From DATKPC01 sp035524275 (GTDB lineage Bacteria > Pseudomonadota > Gammaproteobacteria > Burkholderiales > Burkholderiaceae_F), in NCBI GenBank assembly GCA_035524275.1, contig DATKPC010000029.1:1-19255 (forward strand): a stretch of DNA of 19,255 nt. The letters are read 5' to 3'. Every line of letters starts with the position of its first letter. Position 1 is the stretch's first letter. Positions 7,791-14,335 of this stretch are shown piece by piece. The position numbers and the translations under genes are program-made. Below the pieces are notes generated by a model, which saw nothing but the letters and a program-made list of their open reading frames with translations, did no database searches and was not told the origin of the DNA.

Positions 7791-7863
7791 AACGTGATGG
7801 CCGCCCGTAACCCGCTAACATCCTCGGCCACGCCAAGGGCTTCGCCCGCGAAGTGGATCGACC

Positions 7864-8550
7864 ATGGACCCGAACGTCCCGAACGACCCGAACGACCCGA
7901 TGCCCGCGGCATTGCTCGCGCGGTATCCGGCCCTGCGGGACCTTCCGCCACTTCAGCTTCGAAGCCTGACCGACGCCCTGCACTGGCTCCGCCTTCCGGC
8001 CGGAACGGTCGTCTTCGACGAACGGCAATCCTGCAGCGGCTTCCCGTTCATCCTCCAGGGTTCGATACGCGTCGCGAAGCTCTCGCCGACCGGCCGCGAA
8101 CTCGGCCTCTATCGCGTCGCTCCGGGTGACAGTTGCATCATCACCTGCAGCTGCCTGCTGGGGTCGCGAAGCTACGACGCCCGCGGCACGGCCGAGGTGC
8201 AGACCGAGCTCGGACTGCTTCCGCCCGCCGACTTCGAGCGCGCGATCGCGCTGCCGGCGTTCCGCCGCTTCGTCTTCGACGTGTTTTCGACGCGGATTGC
8301 AGCCCTGATCCAGGTCGTCGAGGAAGTCGCGTTCCGACGCCTCGACCAGCGCCTTGCCGCCTATCTCTGGCCGCGCGCGCCGGTCCTGCGTGCGACGCAC
8401 CAGCAGCTTGCCGACGAGTTGGGCAGCGTCCGGGAAATCGTCAGCCGGCTATTGAAGCAGTTCGCCGACCGACGCCTGATCGCGCTCGGCCGGGAGCAGA
8501 TCGACGTCCTCGATGTCGCCGGCCTGCGCGACGTGGCCGACGGCGGCTAG
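7864..8550 (+). CDS. Crp/Fnr-family transcriptional regulator with a Cys cluster
   Basis: A 228-aa regulator. The cyclic-nucleotide-binding-type beta-roll spans about residues 25-125 (LPAGTVVFDE, ILQGSIRVAKLSPTGREL, the VAPGDS loop), followed by the long dimerisation helix (about 133-168). The C-terminal winged helix has its HTH at about 178-200 (THQQLADELG, then SVREIVSRLLKQF). The recognition helix aligns Arg190, Glu191 and Arg195 with CRP Arg180, Glu181 and Arg185, predicting GTGA half-sites rather than Fnr's TTGA. The CRP cAMP-pocket Arg/Ser signature is not evident. Cysteines are Cys57, Cys91, Cys95 and Cys97 (CxxxCxC), unlike Fnr's N-terminal Fe-S ligands, which suggests thiol or metal sensing (inference). 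The start lies in a 9-nt tandem repeat; Met13 is an alternative. A DUF2892 gene follows. Confidence 0.92.
   Translation: MDPNVPNDPNDPMPAALLARYPALRDLPPLQLRSLTDALHWLRLPAGTVVFDERQSCSGFPFILQGSIRVAKLSPTGRELGLYRVAPGDSCIITCSCLLGSRSYDARGTAEVQTELGLLPPADFERAIALPAFRRFVFDVFSTRIAALIQVVEEVAFRRLDQRLAAYLWPRAPVLRATHQQLADELGSVREIVSRLLKQFADRRLIALGREQIDVLDVAGLRDVADGG
7869..7899 (+). repeat. 9-nt tandem repeat at the start of the Crp/Fnr gene
   Basis: Three consecutive copies of CCCGAACGA/T plus a partial fourth encode Pro-Asn-Asp/Val repeats right after the initiator Met. The unit is a multiple of three, so copy changes would keep frame. If translation really starts at Met13 (7900), the repeat is in the leader. 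Confidence 0.7.
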
Positions 8551-8574
8551 GACGCTGCGCAACGCGCCGCGGTG

Positions 8575-8590
8575 CGTGACCAACGTCACA
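8575..8590 (+). promoter_or_regulatory. Predicted Crp/Fnr-family operator upstream of the DUF2892 gene
   Basis: CGTGA-N6-TCACA: nine of the ten bases of the CRP consensus half-sites TGTGA/TCACA match, and GTGAC-CAAC-GTCAC is a perfect inverted repeat. It lies 24 nt after the stop of the Crp/Fnr gene. Its centre (between 8582 and 8583) is exactly 41.5 bp upstream of the start point implied by a -10-like TGAAAT at 8612-8617, the class II activator geometry. Confidence 0.65.
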
Positions 8591-8611
8591 GACAAGGCTT
8601 CCGCGGTCGGG

Positions 8612-8617
8612 TGAAAT
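8612..8617 (+). promoter_or_regulatory. -10-like element of an activator-dependent promoter
   Basis: TGAAAT matches TATAAT at four of six positions and would place transcription start near 8624. No -35 element is evident, as expected if the overlapping Crp/Fnr site substitutes for it. The leader to the DUF2892 ATG would be about 35 nt. Confidence 0.45.
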
Positions 8618-8658
8618 GGGCATCGAATTCCAATGACAACCCCATCGAAGAGGACATC

Positions 8659-8847
8659 ATGAAAACCAATGAAGGAGGACTGGACCGGACGCTGAGAATC
8701 GTCGCGGGCATCGCGCTGATCGGGCTGACGCTGGCCGGAACGATCGGCGCCTGGGGATGGATCGGCGTCGTTCCGCTGCTCACCGGTCTCGTCGGCACCT
8801 GCCCGCTGTACCGGATCGTCGGCATCAATACGTGCCCAACGAAATAG
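8659..8847 (+). CDS. DUF2892 (YgaP transmembrane-type) small membrane protein
   Basis: A 62-aa protein with two hydrophobic segments (about residues 14-30 and 34-48). It ends in the family hallmark TCPLYRIVGINTC, with the two conserved Cys at residues about 48 and 59. This is the membrane-anchor module found at the C-terminus of E. coli YgaP, where a rhodanese domain handles sulphane sulphur; here the anchor stands alone. The open frame reaches upstream to 8572, but the ATG at 8659 has an AGAGGA ribosome site at 8649-8654 and begins with the normal family N-terminus (KTNEGGLDRTLR). It lies just downstream of a Crp/Fnr regulator and a matching operator, so that regulator probably controls it. 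A link to sulphur, nitric oxide or redox stress is an inference. Confidence 0.88.
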   Translation: MKTNEGGLDRTLRIVAGIALIGLTLAGTIGAWGWIGVVPLLTGLVGTCPLYRIVGINTCPTK

Positions 8848-8885
8848 GCGCGCCTTACGCAATTTTTCCTGCCGGTTTCCGGATC

Positions 8886-8909
8886 ACGGCCGCGCCGCTC
8901 CGCGGCCGT
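8886..8909 (+). terminator. GC-rich hairpin after the DUF2892 gene
   Basis: A perfect 9-bp stem (ACGGCCGCG / CGCGGCCGT) with a 6-nt loop begins 38 nt after the DUF2892 stop. Only a short TTGG follows, so it is a U-tract-poor terminator candidate. An ATTTTT run lies upstream of the stem, at about 8862-8867. Confidence 0.45.
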
Positions 8910-8968
8910 TGGCAAGGCCCGACGTTCTCGGCCTCGGTCATTCTTAATCCCTGATTTGTCCGTGATTT

Positions 8969-9039
8969 GGCGCGCTTTCCTTGGCGCGCCCATGAAGCCG
9001 CCGCTGACATACTGCCGGCGTCGTTCGACGTCGGCCGGC
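8969..9039 (+). other. Two further inverted repeats in the gap before the chemoreceptor gene
   Basis: The 281-nt gap (8848-9128) holds no gene I can support. Besides the terminator candidate it contains a 7-bp repeat GGCGCGC/GCGCGCC with an 8-nt loop (8969-8990). It also holds a bulged repeat GCCGGCGTCG / CGACG-CCGGC (9014-9039). They may be parts of a structured 5' leader of the chemoreceptor mRNA. I see no convincing sigma-28 promoter. Confidence 0.4.
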
Positions 9040-9128
9040 GGCGCCATGAAGGCGCGTAGGCCGGCGCATGGGCCCCACCGCGCGGCACCTCTTTCGACCA
9101 AGTCGCGGCCAACGATCCGAGCGCCCGC

Positions 9129-10562
9129 ATGTCCGCATCCAGCAGCCCCACTTATTTCTCCGACAACGAAAAGCCCGTCCTTGCCGCGATCACCGCGCTG
9201 TTTGCCGGCGCCCTGGCTTACGGCTGGGCCTACGACGGGCTCGGCTTGGCGGCAACGGTCGGTGCCGTGCTGCTGCTCGCCGCGTTCGGCATCGCCGCCG
9301 TGTCGCGCGGCACGCTGACGAGCCAGATCCTGCTGCCGGTCCTCGGCATGGCGATGGAAGCGCTGACGATCCAGGTCGCACATGGACGGATCGAAGCACA
9401 TTTCGGCGTTTTCGCCTTCCTTGCGGTCCTCGTCCGGTACCGGCGCGTCGCGCCGATCGTCGCCGGCGCCGCGGCGATCGCCGTGCACCACCTCCTGTTC
9501 AATTACCTGCAGGGCCTTGCCTGGGGTCCGGTCTGCTTCACCGAAACGGGCCTGATGCGCGTGGTCGAGCATGCGATCTACGTCGTCGCCGAGTCGGCGG
9601 TTCTCGTCTACGTCGCGCTGCGCGCCGGGTCCGAGTTCCGCACCGCGGTCGAGTTGAATGCGATGGCGACATCGCTCGTGCGGCCGGACGGTACCATCGA
9701 CCTCCAGGTCGCAAGTCGTCCGTCCGATGCGCCCGCCGCGATGGCCCTGCAGAAGGCGCTGGCGCATGTCGCGCAGGTGATCGAACACGTCAAGCAGGCT
9801 TCCGACACGATCCGCAGTGCCTCGGCGGAAATCGCCGCGGGCAACGACTCGCTCAGCCAGCGCACGGAACGCGCCGCGGCCGAACTGCAGCAGACGAACG
9901 CCTCGATCGACCACGTCACCGCGGCGGTGAAGTCGGGCATGGCGACCGCTTCGCAGGCCAACGACGTCGCGAGCCGAGCCACGGAAGCGGCGGGACGCGG
10001 GGGCGATGCGGTATCGCGTGTCATCGAGACGATGAACGGCATCCGCGAATCGAGCCGGAAAATCACCGACATCATCGGCGTGATCGACGGCATTGCCTTC
10101 CAGACCAATATCCTGGCGCTCAACGCCGCGGTCGAAGCGGCGCGCGCCGGGGAGCAGGGACGCGGGTTCGCGGTCGTCGCCGGCGAAGTGCGAAGCCTTG
10201 CACAGCGCAGCGCCACCGCGGCCAGGGAGATCAAGCAGCTCATCACGCGCAGCGTCGAGCAGGTCGAAGCCGGCGACGGACTCGTCGGCGCCGCCGGACA
10301 GACGATCTCCGACGTCGTCGAGCAGGTCCGTCACGTGACAACGCTGATTCGGGAAATTGCGGACGCCAATGGCGGGCAGGCCAGCAGCATCGACCAGGTC
10401 GCCCGGGTCATCACGGAGCTCGACGGAACAACGCAACAGAACGCCGCTCTCGTCGAGCAGATCTCGGCGGCGGCGGGCACGCTCAGGGACCAGGCGGAAC
10501 AGCTCGTCGGCGTGCTCGGTCGCTTCGAAATCGCGCACGGCAAGCGCGCCCAATTCGCCTGA
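9129..10562 (+). CDS. Methyl-accepting chemotaxis protein with integral-membrane sensor region
   Basis: A 477-aa chemoreceptor. Residues about 15-165 form five or six closely spaced membrane helices with no periplasmic ligand domain. This block carries conserved-looking histidines: His85 and His91 in HGRIEAHF, His120-His121 in IAVHHLLF, and His148. A short linker, probably a degenerate HAMP-like segment, follows (about 166-215). The cytoplasmic signalling coiled coil covers about 220-465, with the hairpin tip at about 320-360 (IAFQTNILALNAAVEAARAG, then GRGFAVVAGEVRSLAQRSA) that binds CheA and CheW. The C-terminus has no NWETF-type CheR docking pentapeptide. It should signal to the flagellar chemotaxis array; the ligand is unknown, and a redox, metal or membrane-state cue is plausible. 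No che genes are adjacent. The ATG lacks a clear Shine-Dalgarno. Confidence 0.92.
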   Translation: MSASSSPTYFSDNEKPVLAAITALFAGALAYGWAYDGLGLAATVGAVLLLAAFGIAAVSRGTLTSQILLPVLGMAMEALTIQVAHGRIEAHFGVFAFLAVLVRYRRVAPIVAGAAAIAVHHLLFNYLQGLAWGPVCFTETGLMRVVEHAIYVVAESAVLVYVALRAGSEFRTAVELNAMATSLVRPDGTIDLQVASRPSDAPAAMALQKALAHVAQVIEHVKQASDTIRSASAEIAAGNDSLSQRTERAAAELQQTNASIDHVTAAVKSGMATASQANDVASRATEAAGRGGDAVSRVIETMNGIRESSRKITDIIGVIDGIAFQTNILALNAAVEAARAGEQGRGFAVVAGEVRSLAQRSATAAREIKQLITRSVEQVEAGDGLVGAAGQTISDVVEQVRHVTTLIREIADANGGQASSIDQVARVITELDGTTQQNAALVEQISAAAGTLRDQAEQLVGVLGRFEIAHGKRAQFA

Positions 10563-10670
10563 CCGCCGCCGGGGCGCGGACACCCGGATTCGCGGGCGCT
10601 AGCCCGGATGGACGAACAAAACCCGCACGAAGGCTAGGCGGCTAGTCCACATCGCTCATTGCAGGTATGT

Positions 10671-10706
10671 GAAGAGCCCAATACATTGCCTTTAGACGCG
10701 CAGAGC
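10671..10706 (+). promoter_or_regulatory. Gap before the Calx-beta lipoprotein: nothing firm
   Basis: The 201-nt gap 10563-10763 contains no gene. A weak sigma-70-like pair (TTGCAG, 17-nt spacer, TACATT) lies between about 10660 and 10690, and a perfect TTCGCGCGAA palindrome between about 10727 and 10736. Neither is strong. A GAGGG sits about 12 nt before the ATG at 10764, longer than usual. Confidence 0.2.
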
Positions 10707-10763
10707 GCCGCGATTAGTGACGCGTTCGCGCGAATTTCAAGTCAATGAGGGATCTCCATACCG

Positions 10764-11972
10764 ATGCCAAATCTCCATCGCGCGCGATTCGCCCTGCCTG
10801 CCACGCTGATCGCGGCCCTCGTCGCCGGCTGCGGCGGCGGATCCTCGGGCGGAACCGCAAACACGACGTCGACGACGAGCGGCACGACGACCGCCACGAC
10901 GACATCGACGACCACATCGACAGGTAGCGGATCGACGTCGACCACCGCGACGCCCACCGCGGCAGCCGGCATCGTCACGCTCGCCAACGCCAATTTCGCC
11001 GCCACCGCGTCGACCGGTTCCGTGACCGTCACGGCCGTGCGGCAGGGCGGATCGAGCGGCGAGGCCACCGTGAGCTATACCACCGTCAACGGCACGGCCA
11101 TCGCCGGCACCGACTACACGGCGACGTCAGGCACGCTGACATGGACCGATGGCGACGCGGCGCCGAAGACGTTCACGGTGCCGGTCAGCATCCAGGACCT
11201 GGGCACGAAGACGTTTACCGTTCAGCTCGCCCACGCGACGGACGCCTCGCTCGGAACGACGGCGTCGGCCCGGGTCACGATCCTGGGTCGTGCCCTGACG
11301 TCCAAGAACACCGGCGGCACGGGCGCCACGACGTCGACGGGAAGCTCGACAACGGGGACCTCGACGACGGGGACCTCGACGACCGGAAGCTCGACGACAA
11401 GCGGGACGACGAGCACGGGGACGACGAGCACGGGAACGACATCCGGCACGAGCGGAACGACGAGCACCGGCACGACGTCGACGACGTCCTCCGGCTCCAC
11501 GACGGCGAGCGGTTCGACGTTCTGGGTCTACTACAACGGCGTCTTCAATTGGCCCGGCGATTACTCGTACGTCGCGTCGATCGACTACAAGGACACGAGC
11601 GGCGCCCCGCTCAGCGGCGGTGCCGACATCAAGGTCAGCCTGACCGGCGCCTACGGGGCGTGGCAGCCGTACTCGACGAACTGGTCCTTCGATTCATCGC
11701 CCTACACGAAGCTCACGTTCGCGCTGAAGCCCACCAGCGCCAACGACCGCTGGCAGATCCAGTTCATCAAGGTCGGCGACATCCCGGTCGGGATCAGCCT
11801 CAACGTGTTGAACTACGGGCCGGCACCGGTCGTCGGCCAATGGGGCGTCTACACGATACCGCTCGCCGATCTCGGCGTGCTCGGCACGTCGATCTACAAG
11901 TTCGCGATCCAGGATGAATCGGGCAACGGCGGAAGCGTATTCTACGTCGATAACGTCGGCTTCGTGCCCTGA
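10764..11972 (+). CDS. Surface lipoprotein: Calx-beta domain, Thr/Ser-rich repetitive linker, C-terminal beta-sandwich
   Basis: A 402-aa exported protein. The lipobox LVAGC puts the lipidated Cys at residue 23, and the Gly-rich residues after it do not show an inner-membrane retention signal, so outer-membrane anchoring is likely. Domains in order: a Thr/Ser linker (about 31-66); a Calx-beta domain (about 68-175, with the typical GEATVSYTTVNGTAIAGTDY and the SGTLTW-DGDAAPKTFTVPV pattern); a second linker of about 70 residues made of TSTTG-like repeats (about 183-251); and a C-terminal beta-rich domain (about 252-402) with many aromatic residues (FWVYYNGVFNWPGDYS; FYVDNVGF). The last looks like a carbohydrate-binding or jelly-roll module. 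Linkers of this kind space domains away from the cell, so a role in adhesion or polysaccharide binding is possible. I see no catalytic motif. Confidence 0.85.
   Translation: MPNLHRARFALPATLIAALVAGCGGGSSGGTANTTSTTSGTTTATTTSTTTSTGSGSTSTTATPTAAAGIVTLANANFAATASTGSVTVTAVRQGGSSGEATVSYTTVNGTAIAGTDYTATSGTLTWTDGDAAPKTFTVPVSIQDLGTKTFTVQLAHATDASLGTTASARVTILGRALTSKNTGGTGATTSTGSSTTGTSTTGTSTTGSSTTSGTTSTGTTSTGTTSGTSGTTSTGTTSTTSSGSTTASGSTFWVYYNGVFNWPGDYSYVASIDYKDTSGAPLSGGADIKVSLTGAYGAWQPYSTNWSFDSSPYTKLTFALKPTSANDRWQIQFIKVGDIPVGISLNVLNYGPAPVVGQWGVYTIPLADLGVLGTSIYKFAIQDESGNGGSVFYVDNVGFVP
11325..11515 (+). repeat. Coding 15-nt tandem repeat array (Thr/Ser/Gly linker)
   Basis: Degenerate 15-nt units, first CTCGACGACGGGGAC-like, then ACGACGAGCACGGGG-like, encode STTGT / TTSTG pentapeptides. 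Several neighbouring units are nearly identical at DNA level, so the array could change length in frame by slippage or recombination. The region also creates long meaningless open frames on the other strand. Confidence 0.8.
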
Positions 11973-11990
11973 GGACCCTCGTCGCAGCCG

Positions 11991-12013
11991 GCGGGCGCCT
12001 GCGCGGCGCCCGC
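11991..12013. terminator. Hairpin between convergent genes (bidirectional terminator candidate)
   Basis: A perfect 9-bp stem (GCGGGCGCC / GGCGCCCGC) with a 5-nt TGCGC loop lies in the 45-nt gap between the stops of the plus-strand lipoprotein and the minus-strand binding protein. It is symmetric and GC-rich with no T-run, like the other convergent gap in this window. Confidence 0.6.
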
Positions 12014-12017
12014 GCAC

Positions 12018-12974
12018 CTACTCCGCGCGGGTCGCGGTCGCGGAAATGATCGCCCGAAGCTCGGCGCTCATCGGCAGGTCCATGCTGCCGCCCACCGAGG
12101 AACCGAAGGGCAGCCGGCGCATGAACCAGCGCCGGTACTGCCGCTCGATCTCGCCGTCGGCGGCCATCCGCTGGAAGCTGTCGTTGACGACGCGCGCCAT
12201 CATCGGGTCGTCCTTCCGGTACATCACCGCGTAGGGCTCGTAGGACAGGTAGTCGCCGACGACCTCGACATCGGCCTTCAGTTGCCGCTGCGCCACGAGG
12301 CCGTACAGCAGCACGTCGTCGGTGGCGAAGGCGTCGGCCTGCCCGTCCAGCAGCGCGGCAAGCGACGCGTCATGGTCGCGCGAGACGACGAATTGAAGCC
12401 CGAGCCCGAAGCGTTGTCCCAGTTCGTGCATCGTCTTCTCGTTCGTCGTGCCCGCCGTCACCGCGATCCGGCGCCCGCGAAGATCGCGAAACGACTTGAT
12501 GCCGGAACCGCGCTTGACCATCAGCTTGGTGCCGGCGACGAAGAAGGTCGGCGAGAAGCTCACGACCTGGCGCCGCTCCGCGTTGTTCGTCGTCGACCCG
12601 CATTCGACGTCGATGCGCCCGGACGTGACCGCCTCGACGCGATCCGCCGACGTGACCGGCACCCATTGCAGGCGCAGTTCGCGACTGACCGCGTCGCCGA
12701 TGTCGGCGGCTAGCACCTTGCAGAGCTCGATCGAGTAGCCGGCCGGCTCGCCGATGCTGGAGCGGTACGAGAACGGCACGGAAGCCTCGCGGTAGCCGAT
12801 CCGTATGCTGCCGCGGTCGTGGATCGTCTTGAGCGATCCGCTCAGGACGACGGGCGCTTCGGGTTCGTCCTGTTGCGCCCGCCCGCTCCAGGGCGCCGCC
12901 GCGAGAACGGCGAAAAGGACCGTCGACGCGAGCCGGCGCGGGCCGGCGCACGGCGGACTCGGACGGCCCCTCAT
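12018..12974 (-). CDS. Periplasmic substrate-binding protein, family 3 (GltI-like, acidic amino acids)
   Basis: A 318-aa exported binding protein. An N-terminal signal peptide (basic n-region to Arg14, hydrophobic core about 15-28) should be cleaved near Ala33 (SGRA-Q). The mature protein is a type 2 periplasmic binding fold (SBP_bac_3). GltI-like stretches are clear: DVECGSTTNNAERR (about 122-135), FSPTFFVAGTKLMVK (140-154), AVTAGTTNEKT (171-181), MYRKDDPMM (251-259) and a C-terminus ending MDLPMSAELRAI. GltI binds glutamate and aspartate for an ABC importer, but no permease or ATPase gene is present. Instead the ATG overlaps the stop of a DAACS symporter by four bases (ATGA), implying translational coupling. 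The open frame runs on upstream inside the symporter gene. The ATG at 12974 is chosen because it opens the signal peptide. Confidence 0.9.
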   Translation of the reverse strand: MRGRPSPPCAGPRRLASTVLFAVLAAAPWSGRAQQDEPEAPVVLSGSLKTIHDRGSIRIGYREASVPFSYRSSIGEPAGYSIELCKVLAADIGDAVSRELRLQWVPVTSADRVEAVTSGRIDVECGSTTNNAERRQVVSFSPTFFVAGTKLMVKRGSGIKSFRDLRGRRIAVTAGTTNEKTMHELGQRFGLGLQFVVSRDHDASLAALLDGQADAFATDDVLLYGLVAQRQLKADVEVVGDYLSYEPYAVMYRKDDPMMARVVNDSFQRMAADGEIERQYRRWFMRRLPFGSSVGGSMDLPMSAELRAIISATATRAE

Positions 12975-14290
12975 TCGGGTATCGGATGCGCCTGCAGCGC
13001 CGCTTCCGCCTCGACATCGCGCCGATGCTGTTCGGCCTGCCCTTGCGGAAGCAGGCCTCCTTCCCATTTGGCGACGACCGCAGCCGCGATGGAATTGCCG
13101 ACGGCGTTCGTTGCCGAGCGGCCCATGTCGAGGAACGTGTCGACGCCGAGGATCAGCAGCAGGCCGGCCTCCGGAATGTTGAACTGGTTCAGCGTCGCGG
13201 CGATCACGACGAGCGAGGCGCGCGGAACCCCGGCCATGCCCTTCGAGGTCAGCATCAGGATCAGCAGCATCGTCACTTGCGTGCCGAGCGACAACGGGAT
13301 GTTGTAGGCCTGCGCGATGAACAGCGACGCGAACGTGCAGTACATCATCGAACCGTCGAGGTTGAACGAATAGCCGATCGGCATGACGAAACTGGAGATG
13401 CGGCGCTTCACGCCGAAACGATCCAGCGCATCGAGGATCTTCGGGTACGCGGCCTCCGAACTGGCGGTCGCGAACGAGAGCATGAAGGCCTCCTTGATCT
13501 CGACCAGCAGGCGGAAGACGCGCGGGCCGAGGAAGACGAAACCGGCAAGCACGAGGAGGCACCACAGCGTGACCAGCCCGATGTAGAAGTCGCCCATGAA
13601 GACGGCGAATTTCACGAGAATCTCGAGCCCGTTGACGGCGACCGTGGCCGCCATCGCGGCCATCACCGCGACCGGCGCGAGCTTCATCACGTAGCCGGTG
13701 ATCTTCAACATCACGTGGGCCAGCGCGTCGATCGCGGCGACCAGCGGCAGCCCGATATCCCCCAGCGCGGCGAGCGCGACGCCGAAGAACATCGAGAACA
13801 CGACGATCTGCAGGATCTCGTTGTTCGTCATCGCCTCGGCGAACGATCGCGGCACGAGGTGGCTCACGAAATCCTTCAGCGTGAACTTCGAGGTCGCGAG
13901 ATTCGTCGTGGCGCCGATGTCGGGAAGCGGCAGGCCGAGGTCTTTTCCGGGCTGAAGCACGTTGGCGAGCAGCAGGCCGAGAAGCAGCGAGACGAGCGAG
14001 GCGACGACGAACCAGCCAAGCGCCTTGAAGAACACCCGCCCGACGGACGCCGCGTCGCCCATGTGCGCGATGCCCACGACGAGCGTCGAGAACACGAGCG
14101 GCGCGATCAGCATCTTGATCAGGCGCAGGAAGACGTCGGAGACGATCGAGACATACCCGGCGACCTGCGCGGCGGCCTTCTTGTCGGGGATGTTCAGGTA
14201 GACCATGTCCCCGATCACGATCCCCAGCACCATCGCGCCCAGGATCCAGACGGCCGACGGAATTCCCTTCCTCGCATCAGCCTGCGGCAT
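12971..14290 (-). CDS. Dicarboxylate/amino acid:cation symporter (DAACS), probably acidic amino acid type
   Basis: A 439-aa inner-membrane secondary transporter of the GltP/DctA fold. Core elements: the HP1 serine-rich tip SFATASSEA (about 272-280), the NMDGT-type motif as FNLDGS (309-314), the HP2 region SKGMAGVPRAS (349-359), and the TM8 substrate site DTFLDMGRSATN (384-395). In archaeal GltPh the TM8 Asp394 holds the substrate amino group and Arg397 the side-chain carboxylate; here Asp388 and Arg391 occupy those places. DctA has Ser instead of that Asp, so glutamate or aspartate is favoured over C4-dicarboxylates. A downstream GltI-like binding protein fits this. The ATG at 14290 has GGAGG at 14296-14300 with a 5-nt spacer. 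A pipeline might label it DctA. The C-terminal tail after 412 is hydrophilic. Confidence 0.92.
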   Translation of the reverse strand: MPQADARKGIPSAVWILGAMVLGIVIGDMVYLNIPDKKAAAQVAGYVSIVSDVFLRLIKMLIAPLVFSTLVVGIAHMGDAASVGRVFFKALGWFVVASLVSLLLGLLLANVLQPGKDLGLPLPDIGATTNLATSKFTLKDFVSHLVPRSFAEAMTNNEILQIVVFSMFFGVALAALGDIGLPLVAAIDALAHVMLKITGYVMKLAPVAVMAAMAATVAVNGLEILVKFAVFMGDFYIGLVTLWCLLVLAGFVFLGPRVFRLLVEIKEAFMLSFATASSEAAYPKILDALDRFGVKRRISSFVMPIGYSFNLDGSMMYCTFASLFIAQAYNIPLSLGTQVTMLLILMLTSKGMAGVPRASLVVIAATLNQFNIPEAGLLLILGVDTFLDMGRSATNAVGNSIAAAVVAKWEGGLLPQGQAEQHRRDVEAEAALQAHPIPE

Positions 14291-14329
14291 CGCTCCCTCC
14301 CCGTCCGGCGCCTGCGTCGCCTTGCGTCG

Positions 14330-14335
14330 ATTATG
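14330..14335 (-). promoter_or_regulatory. -10-like element upstream of the symporter gene
   Basis: CATAAT (five of six matches to TATAAT) on the minus strand, about 40 nt before the symporter ATG. The -35 position has no good match. I found no sigma-54 (-24/-12) promoter of the kind that drives many dctA genes. The gap 14291-14513 also holds a GCAAC/GTTGC repeat at about 14441-14454 and no gene. Confidence 0.35.

Noticed and set aside
9068..10645. A 525-codon plus-strand frame overlapping the chemoreceptor gene
   Set aside because: It is another frame of the same strand, Arg-rich with no motif. The chemoreceptor frame explains the region completely.
11222..11500. Minus-strand frame encoding a Val/Pro repeat protein (VVPVLVVP-like)
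   Set aside because: It is the reverse complement of the Thr/Ser linker repeats. No start context or signal supports it.
11325..11515. Short regular repeats considered as a CRISPR array
   Set aside because: Units are 15 nt, contiguous and in coding frame with no unique spacers and no cas genes.
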